The notes beneath the pieces were generated by a model that saw nothing but the letters and a program-made list of their open reading frames with translations, searched no databases and was not told the origin of the DNA. Below are positions 39,412 through 48,223 of a DNA stretch of 64,000 bases, piece by piece (position 1 is the first letter of the stretch; every line of letters begins with the position of its first letter). The stretch comes from CAG-217 sp963605415 (GTDB taxonomy: Bacteria; Bacillota; Clostridia; Oscillospirales; Acutalibacteraceae), in the NCBI GenBank assembly GCA_963605415.1, contig CAVCUL010000003.1, forward strand, positions 62,001-126,000, given 5' to 3'. The position numbers were made by a program, and so were the translations under genes.

Positions 39412-39444
39412 AGACAGCAAAACAAATACAGAGTTTACGGTACT

Positions 39445-39473
39445 ATTGTAACAAAAAGTCGGTGCGCTGTAAA
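39445..39473 (-). promoter_or_regulatory. Possible promoter for the RHS gene
   Basis: TTTACA (39468-39473) and TACAAT (39445-39450) with 17 bases between on the minus strand. It lies between the tRNA terminator and the first RHS-like codons, so the truncated gene may still be transcribed. Confidence 0.5.
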
Positions 39474-39492
39474 GATAAATCGAAAACTGCAT

Positions 39493-39526
39493 AAAAAAGG
39501 CCCCTCGCATTTCGCGAAGAGCCTTT
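39493..39526 (-). terminator. Terminator of the tRNA-Leu pair
   Basis: A stem with AAAGGC/GCCTTT at its base and TTCGC/GCGA above (arms about 39514-39526 and 39496-39508), followed on the minus strand by TTTTTTATG. It starts at the 3' end of the proximal tRNA. Confidence 0.8.
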
Positions 39527-39612
39527 GGTGCCGATGGCGGGGGTCGAACCCGCACGGTATCGCTACCACTGGATTTTGAGTCCAGCACGTCTGCCAATTC
39601 CATCACATCGGC
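39526..39612 (-). tRNA. tRNA-Leu (anticodon CAA)
   Basis: An 87-base class II tRNA. Acceptor GCCGATG pairs with CATCGGC, then A and encoded CCA. The anticodon stem CTGGA/TCCAG holds the loop CTCAAAA, anticodon CAA (codon UUG). The long variable arm (TGGTAGCGATACCGT) and T arm GCGGG-TTCGACC-CCCGC fit leucine. Confidence 0.95.
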
Positions 39613-39657
39613 GTATTCTATTGTATCAAGCCCATAATGAGGCTGTACCGGCCAGCT

Positions 39658-39744
39658 TGGTGCTGGTAACCGGACTTGAACCGGTACGGTGTTGCCACCG
39701 AGGGATTTTAAGTCCCTTGCGTCTGCCGATTTCGCCATACCAGC
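39658..39744 (-). tRNA. tRNA-Leu (anticodon TAA)
   Basis: An 87-base class II tRNA. Acceptor GCTGGTA pairs with TACCAGC, then A and CCA. Anticodon stem GGGA/TCCC holds CTTAAAA, anticodon TAA (codon UUA). The long variable arm CGGTGGCAACACCGT is present. It lies 45 bases upstream of the CAA tRNA, in one transcript. Confidence 0.95.
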
Positions 39745-39757
39745 ACATAGCCCTAAT

Positions 39758-39786
39758 ATAATAGAATATTATGCCGAAAATGTCAA
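39758..39786 (-). promoter_or_regulatory. Promoter of the tRNA-Leu pair
   Basis: TTGACA (39781-39786) and TATTAT (39758-39763) with 17 bases between, 13 bases before the 5' end of the first tRNA. The -35 box lies just after the spoIIR stop. Confidence 0.8.
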
Positions 39787-39790
39787 GGTG

Positions 39791-40384
39791 TTATTGCAAT
39801 TTTTCTTTGATTTTTTGATAGATCTCAATGGCCTTGAACCGCACGGCGTAGCCGTCGCCGTTTTCGATCAAGCGCACCTCGTCCTCGTCCAGATAAGCGG
39901 ACAGATCCTCCTTGGTACAGGCAGACAGGCACACCGCCGGGAACAACACACACCACCAGTTGTGCCCTGCTCCGGCGCCGATCTCGATCTTCAGCGCGTT
40001 ATAATACCCGGCGGGCAAGGTCACATTCTCATACATCCGGGTATTGAAGTACTCCCGCACCACCCGGGCGGTGACCCGGTAATTATAGCCCTCCTGCCGG
40101 ATCCGCTGCCGGGCGATCTCCGTAATGCGCGGCAAGTTGCTCTCCGCCGCCTGCCGGGCCTCCGTTACCGATGTGCAGTCGGAGAAGAAAGTACACTCCC
40201 GCAGCACATCGTCCCGCACCATCAGCTTTAAGTCCTGGTCCGCCTCGGTGTCGGAATTGGCCAGAATATGCAGGCGAAACACATCCTCGCTCACCCGCTC
40301 CCCGGTCTCCACCAGCGGGGCAAAACAGGCGGCAAACAGGCAAAAGGAGAGAAACAAAGCGGAAAATAAGTATAGTTTTTTCAT
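39791..40384 (-). CDS. spoIIR: Stage II sporulation protein R
   Basis: A 197-residue exported protein with an N-terminal signal (MKKLYLFSALFLSFCLFAACFAP). It is the forespore-made signal that triggers SpoIIGA to process pro-SigE in the mother cell. The family motifs are present: VFRLHILANSDTEADQDLKLMVRD and GHNWWCVLFPAVC. The ATG at 40384 is preferred because the sequence then begins with a normal signal peptide; the GTG at 40405 lies in the terminator of the upstream gene. This gene is direct evidence that the organism forms endospores. Confidence 0.92.
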   Translation of the reverse strand: MKKLYLFSALFLSFCLFAACFAPLVETGERVSEDVFRLHILANSDTEADQDLKLMVRDDVLRECTFFSDCTSVTEARQAAESNLPRITEIARQRIRQEGYNYRVTARVVREYFNTRMYENVTLPAGYYNALKIEIGAGAGHNWWCVLFPAVCLSACTKEDLSAYLDEDEVRLIENGDGYAVRFKAIEIYQKIKEKLQ

Positions 40385-40389
40385 AAAAG

Positions 40390-40425
40390 AAAACCTGCCT
40401 TTCACAAAGAGTGTTGGCAGGTTTT
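40390..40425 (-). terminator. Terminator of yigZ that overlaps the spoIIR leader
   Basis: A perfect 10-bp stem AAAACCTGCC/GGCAGGTTTT (minus-strand arms 40416-40425 and 40390-40399), followed by CTTTT and the spoIIR ATG. The 3' arm holds the AGG of the spoIIR ribosome binding site. Confidence 0.75.
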
Positions 40426-40438
40426 GGTATTTTTATAC
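40410..40438 (-). promoter_or_regulatory. Candidate forespore (SigF/SigG) promoter of spoIIR
   Basis: GTATA (40434-40438) and GCCAACACT (40410-40418) with 15 bases between on the minus strand resemble the SigF consensus GTATA-N15-GGnnAnAnT with one mismatch in the -10. The predicted start is about 20 bases before the spoIIR ATG and inside the upstream terminator. Confidence 0.35.
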
Positions 40439-41053
40439 AGGGGCAAACAGGCTGCCGGTCCGGGTTGGGGCGTACTTGCCGCCGGACAGCTCCGTCAGAG
40501 CCGCTGCAAAGGCCGGGAGCCGTGTTTCTTCCATGGTATAGGACAGGGTGACCGCTGCGCCAAAATCCGCATTTTGCACCCGCGCACCGTGGTCCGCCAG
40601 CAGGTTATTCACTCGCTCGTAGTAGCTGTAATCCACCGTCAGCTCCATGGCAGCGCAGGGCGCCATGGTCACCACACCGGCGGCTTCCAGCGCCAAGGAA
40701 CAGGCGTGGGAATAGGCGCGCACAAGCCCGCCGGCACCCAGGAGAATACCCCCAAAGTACCGAGTCACCACCACACACACATCCTGCACGCCGCTTTTCA
40801 GCAGCACATCCAGCACCGGCATACCGGCGGTGCCCCCCGGCTCGCCGTCGTCCGAGGAGCGCTGCACACCGGACCGCAGCACAAAGGCGGGCACATTGTG
40901 GGTAGCGTCCCAGTGCCGCTGGCGAATACCGGCGATAAAGGCGTTGGCCTCCTCCACCGTATGCACCGGCGCAGTGTAAGCGATAAAGCGGGATTTCTTC
41001 TCCACAAACTCGTCCTGTGCCGGTTCCAATATGGTTTTATATGGCTTTTCCAT
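40433..41053 (-). CDS. YigZ/IMPACT family protein
   Basis: A 206-residue UPF0029/IMPACT protein. The family signature DGEPGGTAGMP lies in QRSSDDGEPGGTAGMPVLDVLL, followed by TRYFGGILLGAGGLVRAYSHA. A second, ferredoxin-like domain covers the C-terminal third. The eukaryotic IMPACT homologue acts on translation control, while the bacterial role is uncertain. It is monocistronic, between rpmE and spoIIR, with its own terminator. Confidence 0.93.
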   Translation of the reverse strand: MEKPYKTILEPAQDEFVEKKSRFIAYTAPVHTVEEANAFIAGIRQRHWDATHNVPAFVLRSGVQRSSDDGEPGGTAGMPVLDVLLKSGVQDVCVVVTRYFGGILLGAGGLVRAYSHACSLALEAAGVVTMAPCAAMELTVDYSYYERVNNLLADHGARVQNADFGAAVTLSYTMEETRLPAFAAALTELSGGKYAPTRTGSLFAPV

Positions 41054-41066
41054 ACCATCACCTACG

Positions 41067-41094
41067 AAAAAAGGGCAACGCCCAAGCGTTGCCC
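41067..41094 (-). terminator. Terminator of rpmE
   Basis: A 9-bp perfect stem GGGCAACGC/GCGTTGCCC followed by six T residues on the minus strand, 12 bases after the rpmE stop. Confidence 0.9.
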
Positions 41095-41106
41095 GTCTTT
41101 ACTTGA

Positions 41107-41310
41107 TTAGCCCTTCTTAGCGAATCTCTTGTTGAATCTGTCTACACGGCCGCCGGTGTCCACCAGCTTCTGTTTGCCGGTATAGAACGGATGGCATTTG
41201 GAACAGATATCGACTTTCATATCGCCCTTTGTGCTCTTAGTCTCAAAAGTAGCGCCGCAGGCACACTTCACTGCGCAAGTATCGTAGTTGGGATGAATTG
41301 CGTCCTTCAT
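41107..41310 (-). CDS. rpmE: 50S ribosomal protein L31 (zinc-binding type)
   Basis: A 67-residue L31. Residues MKDAIHPNYDTCAVKCACG carry CxC and CSKCHPFYTG carries CxxC, the zinc-binding (C+) form used when zinc is sufficient. The ATG at 41310 is preceded by GAGGTG; the GTG at 41319 is less likely. It has its own promoter and terminator. Confidence 0.95.
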   Translation of the reverse strand: MKDAIHPNYDTCAVKCACGATFETKSTKGDMKVDICSKCHPFYTGKQKLVDTGGRVDRFNKRFAKKG

Positions 41311-41349
41311 TACTGTCACCTCTTTACCAATTAGTCATAATGCTTTGAT

Positions 41350-41378
41350 ATAGTACCACATCTTGTGGCAAAATGCAA
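41350..41378 (-). promoter_or_regulatory. Promoter of rpmE
   Basis: TTGCAT (41373-41378) and TACTAT (41350-41355) with 17 bases between on the minus strand. It follows the addA stop codon directly. Confidence 0.65.
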
Positions 41379-41391
41379 GCATTTTTTTAAT

Positions 41392-44300
41392 TTATTTGTA
41401 TTCACAAGGCTTGGACAGACAAAACGAATACAAATACACCGCGTGCACCGGTTTTTGCAAGGTGCGTGCCACTGCGGTTTTATAAAACATCAGCTGCTGC
41501 CGGTAACGATCCAGCAGCTCCTCCTCCGATTTGACCCGGTCGGTTTTATAGTCCAGCAGCACCAGGCCCTCCGGCTCCTCAAACACGCAGTCCGCAATGC
41601 CCTGTACAAAGATCGGATCGTCTGCGTCCACCTGCTCCAGCGCCCGCACCGGCAGGAAAGACGCCACTTTCAACTCGCGGTAAACCGCCTTGGCACCGAA
41701 CACCCGGGCACCGAACGTACCGGTAAAGAAAGCGGTCAACTTTTGCCGATCCAAGGCGCCGGCCTCCTCCGGCCGCAGGTACCCGGCGCTTTGCACCCGG
41801 GCGATCTCCTGTTCCAAGTCTGTGCGTGCAGCGGCGTAGTCGCAATACTGCATAAAGGTGTGCATGGCCGTGCCTTTCTCTGCCGGAGTCAGGCCGTCCG
41901 GCTGCAAAAAGGCCGGCACAGACCGGGCCACATACTCGCCGGTAAACACGGCCTCATCCAGAGCAGAAGCGTTGCGCTTGCCGCTGACTTTAGACAGCGC
42001 CGAATAGGGATAGGTGTAACTGAGCTTTTTCTGAATTTGAGCAACAATCTGCGGGTCCGCCGCAAGCATCATCTGCTCCTCAACTCGATCTTTTTCCATC
42101 TCCGGGGTGTGGAACACCACTTGCAGGGCAAAATCCGCCGGGTGCACCGGCACATCCACCGTTGCCATCTCACGCAAAGCGCCGCCGTCCGGGTGGCACA
42201 AGGCCGACATCAGCAAAAAGTCGCTGTCATATTGCAGTTTGGAGCACAAATGGGGCAAGGGCTTGCCCTGCTGCATATAGGCGGCCAGGGTCTTGACCCG
42301 ACTTTCCAAGCTGCGCACGCTGGCAAAGGAGATAAACTGGCTCTTGGCGCGGGTCATAGCTACATACAGTACCCGCAAATTCTCGCTCATGGCAGCCAGG
42401 CGGCTCTCTCGCTTGACCACCTCCAGCGGCAGGGTGGGATAGTCAAAATACCCCTCCTCCTGGTGGCACTTGGTGGCCAGCCCAAGCCGGGGGTGCAGCA
42501 GCATTTTGCCTGTCAGGTCCTGCATATTGTATTTGCGCCCGGCGCCTGCCAAAATACACACCGGAAATTCCAGCCCCTTGGAGTGGTGCACGCTCATAAT
42601 TTTGACCGCGTTCTCGTCTGTAACGATCACCGGGGCGCTGTCTGTTTTGCCGTCTCCGCGGATCATACTGTCCACATAGCGCAAAAACGCCGCCAGCCCC
42701 AGACCGCCGTTTTGGTCGAACCGCCCGGCTATGGAGAGAAAGGTTTCCACATTCTCCTGCCGCTGCTGGCCGTCGCCCAGGGCACGAATATACGCAAACA
42801 GGCTCTTATCCCGAATAACTCGGCGAACAAACGCTTCCACCGGCATGGTCACCGCCAGTTTTTTATAAAAGGACAGATCCCGGCGCAGCGCAGCACAGCA
42901 AGGGCGGTCGCTGTTGTCCGGGTGAAACACGGCGGAATAGAAGCGACCGTGCCCGGCAACCAACTTGATCTCCACCAGTTCATCTGCCGTAGCGCCGTAA
43001 ATGGGAGAGGACAGCACCGCCAACAGCGGAATATCCTGCATGGGGTTGTCGATCACTTGTAAATAAGACAGCAGCAACTGAATTTCGCCATTTTCAAAGA
43101 GGCCGGTGTCATTATCACAGATCACCGGAATATGCAGGTCTTGCAGTGCCTTTGCATAGTCCCCGGCATGGGCGCGCATACTGCGCATTAAGATGGCAAA
43201 ATCCCCATATCGCAGCGGACGGCGGCTGTCGCCGTCCTGCACCGTCTCGCCGCTTTGCACCTTTTCTGCGATCAGTTGAGCAACAGCCATAGGTTCGTCC
43301 ATCACATGGTCCTTACCAGTGACACCGTCTAAAATATGCAGTGCCGCATGGGGCACCGGGTCCGGGGGTGTGCTGTCAAAGGGGTTCAGATACTCGCTTT
43401 GGGTGTAGTCCAGCTCCCCCACCCTGCGGGTCATAAACAGGGAGAACACCTGGTTCACATAAGCGCACACCCCGGCGCGGCTGCGAAAGTTCTTGTCCAG
43501 CGTGATAGCCGCCGGGAACACCGGATGCTGCCGATCGTAAGGGGTGTAGCTATCTTTCTTCGCCATAAATATTTGAGGCATTGCCAGTCGGAAGCGATAA
43601 ATGCTCTGCTTTACATCGCCCACCATAAAGCGGTTGCCTCCGTTAGAAAGAAAAGCAAACAAGCTATCCTGTGCTTCATTCGTATCCTGGTACTCATCAA
43701 CCAAAATCTCCGCATAACGATCCTGCAGCTGACGGCCCAGCGCCGTTGCCTGCACCGAGCCGTCTGCAGTTTTTTCCATCAGCAGGTCAATGGCAAAGTG
43801 CTCAATGTCCGAAAATGAATAGCCGCCCAGTTCGTCCTTTTTCTCCCGCACCAGGCCATCCACCGCCTGCACCACACGGAGCAGCGCACAGTAGATCGGG
43901 TACAGATCGGCGGTATCCTGGGCGTAATCGGCACTGTCAGACACCAAAAAGGCCTTAATATCCTTGGTAATGATGGTTTTGTAAATATCCCGATTGGAGG
44001 CCAAAATCGCCTTAACCTCTGGTTCTATATCTTTGCGCACCCGTGGCATAGTGGAGAACGCCACCGGGAAGCCCTGTTTCATAAATGCGTCCCACCCGGT
44101 GTGCAGTAGACCTTGCAAGCGGGCAATCAGCTGCCGATCATCGGCCAGCATCTCTGCGTAGGCAGCATAAGCAGACTCATCCGGCAACGCTGCCTGCGAC
44201 TGCCGCACCAACGCTTCGGCAGTAGAAAGCCATTCTGTCAGCTGCGCCGTCAACACCGGATACCAGGAAGAGTCCTCCAGCGGTACCGACGGATCATAAG

Positions 44301-44889
44301 CTGCCACCGCCTGCTCCAGCCACTCCAGCGGAAAAGCCTGGGCACTCATAAAAGTCATCAATTTCTTAATCAAAGAAAATAAGTCCTTATCCTTATCCGG
44401 AGTGGTGAAAGCCTCTGTCAGATGGAGAAAGTCCGGGTCCGCCTGTTCATAAAATTCCGTCAGTACCGTGTCAATGGCTTCTTCAAACAGGCGATCATTT
44501 TCGTTTTCGTCCAGCAGACGAAAATCTGCCGGCAGGTTCAGAGAAAAGAAGTTCTCCCGCACCAGCTTTAGGCAAAAGGCGTCTATGGTGCAAATATCCG
44601 CACCGCTGAGCAGGGACAGCTGACGCTTGGCATTGGCATTCTGCGGGTCCGCCGCCAAGATCTGGCGTAGCCGTACAGATAGTCTGGAGCGCATTTCTGC
44701 CGCAGCGGCATTGGTAAAGGTGACAATCAGCAGCCGGTCAATATCCACCGGGTGGTCCGGGTCGGTAATGCACTTGCTGACCCGCTCAATGAGCACAGCA
44801 GTCTTGCCGCTGCCGGCAGCGGCGCTGACTAAAATATTGCCGCCCCGGGCGTCGATAGCGTCCTGCTGGGCATCTGTCCACTTAGGCAT
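41392..44889 (-). CDS. addA: ATP-dependent helicase/nuclease subunit A (AddA)
   Basis: A 1165-residue UvrD-like helicase with a C-terminal RecB-type nuclease. Walker A SAAAGSGKT is at about 21-29, motif II VDEYQDTNEAQDSLF, motif III QSIYRFRLAMPQIF, and motif VI VAMTRAKSQ. The nuclease active site is in GLVLLDYKTDRV near the C terminus. With AddB it processes double-strand breaks, the Firmicutes counterpart of RecBCD. It is slightly shorter than typical AddA (~1200-1230). It overlaps addB by eight bases. Confidence 0.93.
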   Translation of the reverse strand: MPKWTDAQQDAIDARGGNILVSAAAGSGKTAVLIERVSKCITDPDHPVDIDRLLIVTFTNAAAAEMRSRLSVRLRQILAADPQNANAKRQLSLLSGADICTIDAFCLKLVRENFFSLNLPADFRLLDENENDRLFEEAIDTVLTEFYEQADPDFLHLTEAFTTPDKDKDLFSLIKKLMTFMSAQAFPLEWLEQAVAAYDPSVPLEDSSWYPVLTAQLTEWLSTAEALVRQSQAALPDESAYAAYAEMLADDRQLIARLQGLLHTGWDAFMKQGFPVAFSTMPRVRKDIEPEVKAILASNRDIYKTIITKDIKAFLVSDSADYAQDTADLYPIYCALLRVVQAVDGLVREKKDELGGYSFSDIEHFAIDLLMEKTADGSVQATALGRQLQDRYAEILVDEYQDTNEAQDSLFAFLSNGGNRFMVGDVKQSIYRFRLAMPQIFMAKKDSYTPYDRQHPVFPAAITLDKNFRSRAGVCAYVNQVFSLFMTRRVGELDYTQSEYLNPFDSTPPDPVPHAALHILDGVTGKDHVMDEPMAVAQLIAEKVQSGETVQDGDSRRPLRYGDFAILMRSMRAHAGDYAKALQDLHIPVICDNDTGLFENGEIQLLLSYLQVIDNPMQDIPLLAVLSSPIYGATADELVEIKLVAGHGRFYSAVFHPDNSDRPCCAALRRDLSFYKKLAVTMPVEAFVRRVIRDKSLFAYIRALGDGQQRQENVETFLSIAGRFDQNGGLGLAAFLRYVDSMIRGDGKTDSAPVIVTDENAVKIMSVHHSKGLEFPVCILAGAGRKYNMQDLTGKMLLHPRLGLATKCHQEEGYFDYPTLPLEVVKRESRLAAMSENLRVLYVAMTRAKSQFISFASVRSLESRVKTLAAYMQQGKPLPHLCSKLQYDSDFLLMSALCHPDGGALREMATVDVPVHPADFALQVVFHTPEMEKDRVEEQMMLAADPQIVAQIQKKLSYTYPYSALSKVSGKRNASALDEAVFTGEYVARSVPAFLQPDGLTPAEKGTAMHTFMQYCDYAAARTDLEQEIARVQSAGYLRPEEAGALDRQKLTAFFTGTFGARVFGAKAVYRELKVASFLPVRALEQVDADDPIFVQGIADCVFEEPEGLVLLDYKTDRVKSEEELLDRYRQQLMFYKTAVARTLQKPVHAVYLYSFCLSKPCEYK

Positions 44890-47800
44890 AGCTCTCCCCC
44901 TCCTTTTCCAGTTCTGTCAGCACAGCACTGTCTGTTTGGTCCTCATAGGAGCGCGGAGTCACGCTCTTTTTGAACGCACAGACGGTGGCAAAATCGCAGT
45001 ATTCGCAGGTTTTGTCATGATCTTTGGCCTGTACCGGGTGCTGACCGATCTGCCCGTTTTGTAGGGCGTTGCCCATATCCGCCACCAGTGCCTCGATTTT
45101 GCGCTGAAGCAACCCCAGCTGTTCCAAACTGGCCAGTGAACCGCTGACGCCGCTCTTTTTCAGCCGCACAGGAATGTACTTGCCTGCCAGATCGTGCTCC
45201 ATAGCCGCCGGAATGTCACAGTCCGGGTTGGTGATCACAATGCCGTTCATACCGAACGCCTTGTCCTCCTGACCGGCAATATCCTTTTCCGCACTGCTTT
45301 TGGTCTCCACCGCCAGCACACTGCGGGCGGCGTGCATATACAGCACCCCGGCGGGCACACCCGCGTACGGGTTGCTGCTATCGGCGCACACATTAAATAA
45401 GTACAAGAACATTTGCAGGTTCAGTCCGTTGACAATATCTGCCAGGCGAAAGGCCTTGGCGCCGGATTTGTAGTCCACCACACGGACATACTGCTGACCG
45501 TCCTGCTCCAGCACATCCACCCGGTCCACAGACCCGCGAATGCGCAGACTGCCGCCGTCCCGGAGTGGGATCACCTTGGAATGTACCGCACCGTCCACAT
45601 CAATTGGCAGTTCGAAAGCCTTGGCCTCAAAATCGCTCTCGGCAAACTCCCCTGCCAGGCGGCACACCACATCCACCAGCATTTTGGACAAGCGGCGGAA
45701 GTTATAACGGAAGCGGGAGGGCATATCCGACGGATCGCCCATCTCCTCCTTAAAATACTGTTCAATATAGCCGTCCACCAGTGCGGTGATCTGTTTTCTG
45801 TCATAGCCGGGCAGCTGCTTGGTGCCCACCTCTGACAGCAGCTTTTCCAGCACATAGTGGATCAGCGTGCCCCGCTCCATAGGGTTGATCTCCGCCTTTT
45901 GGCGGGGCTGCGCCCCCAGACCGAATTTGCAGAAGTAACGGTAGGGGCAGTTGTAATAATCCTCAATGCGGGAGGCGGACAGCACCATATCCTTGCCAAA
46001 CAGCTTGCGGGCTGTGGCTGTATTTTCGATCAGCGGAGTGCGGTTCTCCGCCAGCGCCTGCACCGCCGCATACCGTGGCTCGCCGCTGAAATAAGCGCGC
46101 AGTGCCACAAAAAACGGATCCGTACTGTCATAGAAGCCGGACATCAGTTCAAAGGCATTTTGCGATGTGTCGATCAGATCCAGGCCACTTGTCGGATCCC
46201 ATTTTTCTACCGACAGGCCCGGAAACAACGCTTGTATACCGGTGACAATGGCTGACGGCGCATCAGATTGTCCGGTGGCGGTATAGGTCACAAACAGCCG
46301 CTCTCGAGGCGCACTCACCGCCTTATAGGCAAAGTACCGCTCCTGCAAATTCAAGATCTCGCCAAAGGAATACAGCTTAAAATCGTGGGCCGCCAGTTGC
46401 TTGCGCTCATTGTCACTGAGCAGGCCGCCGCTGGTGACCGTTTGGGGGAACTCGCCCTCATTGGCACCGAGAATAAACAGCGCCCGCGGGTTGTTGAACC
46501 GCATACGGTCCGCCTGGCCCACCTGCACATTGTCAAGCCCCATAGGAATCTCGCCCAGGTCCTCCGTATGGGCCACCAGCACATACAACGCGCAGTAGTC
46601 CTTCAGTGCCATGGGCTCCTCCGGCAGTACCGTTGCCAGCTGGTCTAAAATGCGCATCAGCACATCCCAGGTGCGCCCCTGCTCCTCTGCCAGTGCCGAT
46701 GAGCCGTCCTTGGCAAGTCCCGCCGCCAGCTGTTGCAAATGCTTGTCCGCATGGTAGGCTTTCATGGCTTCAAACAAAGCGGTGCTGATCTGCCGCGGCG
46801 TGGCACCGTGCACTTTCTTTTGGAACGCCAAGAGCGGTTCCATCAGGCTTTGCCGCAGGGCGTTGATCCGCTCCAACTGTGCTTTGTCGCTGTCACTGAG
46901 AGCACCGGCAAAGCCCTTGGGCGACTTGTCGAACGGTCGCTTCCAGGCAGCGCCGTTGATTCCCCAGGTGTACACATAATTCTCAGTGCGGTGCAGGTCC
47001 GGACTGTCGGACACATCGGTCAGCCCGGTTTTGATCAGACTGAACAGATCGTCGCTGCGCCAGCCGTAGATCACCGCCCGCATGAGATACATGGGAAAGA
47101 CCAGGATCGGCTGGGTAGTCACCGGCTGCCGTTCGTCCGCATAGTATGGCACGCCGTATTTTTCGAAAGCCGCCGCCAGCACCGAGGCATATTTTTCCCG
47201 GTCCCGCATGGTCACGGCAATGTCACGGGCACGGTATCCGTCACGCAGCAAGCGCTTGATCTGCAAAGCCAGGTCGTTACAGGCGTCTGTTACGGTAGAA
47301 GCCGCATACAATCGAATATGCTCCGGCGGGATCTCTGTCTCCGGCGCCCGGTCGGCAAAAATGTACTGCTCTACCCGACGCAGATCCGCATAGTCTGTGC
47401 GGTAGTTCTCACCCAACTGCAACTGATTGGTGGGCACGCCCGCCTTGTCGGCAATGCGCTGCAAAATACCCGCCGTCTCATTCACATAAGCAAACAGGTC
47501 ATAGCCGTCCCCGGTGCCAAAGGAGTCGCTGTCCAAAGCAATATAGACCGCCTTGGCCTCTGCAATGATCAACTCCAGGATCTTATATTCCTGGGCCACA
47601 AAGCCGTTAAATCCGTCTAAAAACACCGTCTGCCCGGCAAAGTAGTTTTTGTCTTTGATTTGGTCGTACAGCCGGGTCAGTCGGTCCGCCGGGTCCGCAA
47701 ACCGATCCCCCAGCAGTTCTTCATATGCGGTCATAATCCGCGAAAAGTCCCGCATTTTGCACCGCAAAATATCCGTGTCCAGATCGTCCGCCGCCGCATA

Positions 47801-48211
47801 CACCGCCGCGCCGGACAGATTGCAGGACTTCATCTCGTCATAAATGCCGGTCATGGACTGCACAAAGGCCGCCGAACTGCCTTTCTTCTCAAACAACTCC
47901 AGCTCCGGGCGCGCACGATCAATGGCCTTCTTCATCAAAATGGCCTTGCCGCCCTTGGTCAGCGGCTTTCTGCCATCGGCGCCGTACAGCCGGTCGCATT
48001 CGTCACAAAGGCGCGAAAAGGAGAGACACCGAACGGCGTGCGCCCGTGCCTCCCCCAGTTGCTCCAGCAGACGGTATTCGCTGATAAACGAGAACTGTTC
48101 CGGGGTGATGAGAAGCACCTGTCCCTCTCCCCGGTCGATCTTGTCTGCAATGCGATTTCGTATGTATTCTGTTTTGCCATACCCGGATCTGCCAAAAACA
48201 AGTTGCAGCAT
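44882..48211 (-). CDS. addB: ATP-dependent helicase/deoxyribonuclease subunit B (AddB)
   Basis: A 1109-residue AddB. The N-terminal Walker A variant GRSGYGKTEYI is at about residues 7-17. SRIEDYYNCPYRYFCKFGLG (about 755-775) and CEYCDFATVC near the C terminus carry the four Cys of the [4Fe-4S] cluster that staples the nuclease domain. The nuclease acid/lysine motif is in VRVVDYKSGAKAF. It lies 12 bases after the phosphohexomutase gene and before addA. Confidence 0.92.
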   Translation of the reverse strand: MLQLVFGRSGYGKTEYIRNRIADKIDRGEGQVLLITPEQFSFISEYRLLEQLGEARAHAVRCLSFSRLCDECDRLYGADGRKPLTKGGKAILMKKAIDRARPELELFEKKGSSAAFVQSMTGIYDEMKSCNLSGAAVYAAADDLDTDILRCKMRDFSRIMTAYEELLGDRFADPADRLTRLYDQIKDKNYFAGQTVFLDGFNGFVAQEYKILELIIAEAKAVYIALDSDSFGTGDGYDLFAYVNETAGILQRIADKAGVPTNQLQLGENYRTDYADLRRVEQYIFADRAPETEIPPEHIRLYAASTVTDACNDLALQIKRLLRDGYRARDIAVTMRDREKYASVLAAAFEKYGVPYYADERQPVTTQPILVFPMYLMRAVIYGWRSDDLFSLIKTGLTDVSDSPDLHRTENYVYTWGINGAAWKRPFDKSPKGFAGALSDSDKAQLERINALRQSLMEPLLAFQKKVHGATPRQISTALFEAMKAYHADKHLQQLAAGLAKDGSSALAEEQGRTWDVLMRILDQLATVLPEEPMALKDYCALYVLVAHTEDLGEIPMGLDNVQVGQADRMRFNNPRALFILGANEGEFPQTVTSGGLLSDNERKQLAAHDFKLYSFGEILNLQERYFAYKAVSAPRERLFVTYTATGQSDAPSAIVTGIQALFPGLSVEKWDPTSGLDLIDTSQNAFELMSGFYDSTDPFFVALRAYFSGEPRYAAVQALAENRTPLIENTATARKLFGKDMVLSASRIEDYYNCPYRYFCKFGLGAQPRQKAEINPMERGTLIHYVLEKLLSEVGTKQLPGYDRKQITALVDGYIEQYFKEEMGDPSDMPSRFRYNFRRLSKMLVDVVCRLAGEFAESDFEAKAFELPIDVDGAVHSKVIPLRDGGSLRIRGSVDRVDVLEQDGQQYVRVVDYKSGAKAFRLADIVNGLNLQMFLYLFNVCADSSNPYAGVPAGVLYMHAARSVLAVETKSSAEKDIAGQEDKAFGMNGIVITNPDCDIPAAMEHDLAGKYIPVRLKKSGVSGSLASLEQLGLLQRKIEALVADMGNALQNGQIGQHPVQAKDHDKTCEYCDFATVCAFKKSVTPRSYEDQTDSAVLTELEKEGESYA

Positions 48212-48223
48212 ACAGGTCTCCTT

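Noticed and set aside
38239..39579. A 446-codon open frame on the plus strand
   Set aside because: Antisense of the YD repeats; it has no start signal and ends in the tRNA region.
36937..39738. A single open frame of 933 codons that would make the RHS protein longer
   Set aside because: Its first ~75 codons read through both tRNA-Leu genes and their terminator, so that part is not protein coding; the RHS-like sequence begins near 39360.
41365..43062. A 565-codon open frame opposite addA
   Set aside because: It overlaps the rpmE promoter and the helicase motifs of addA on the other strand; no family features.
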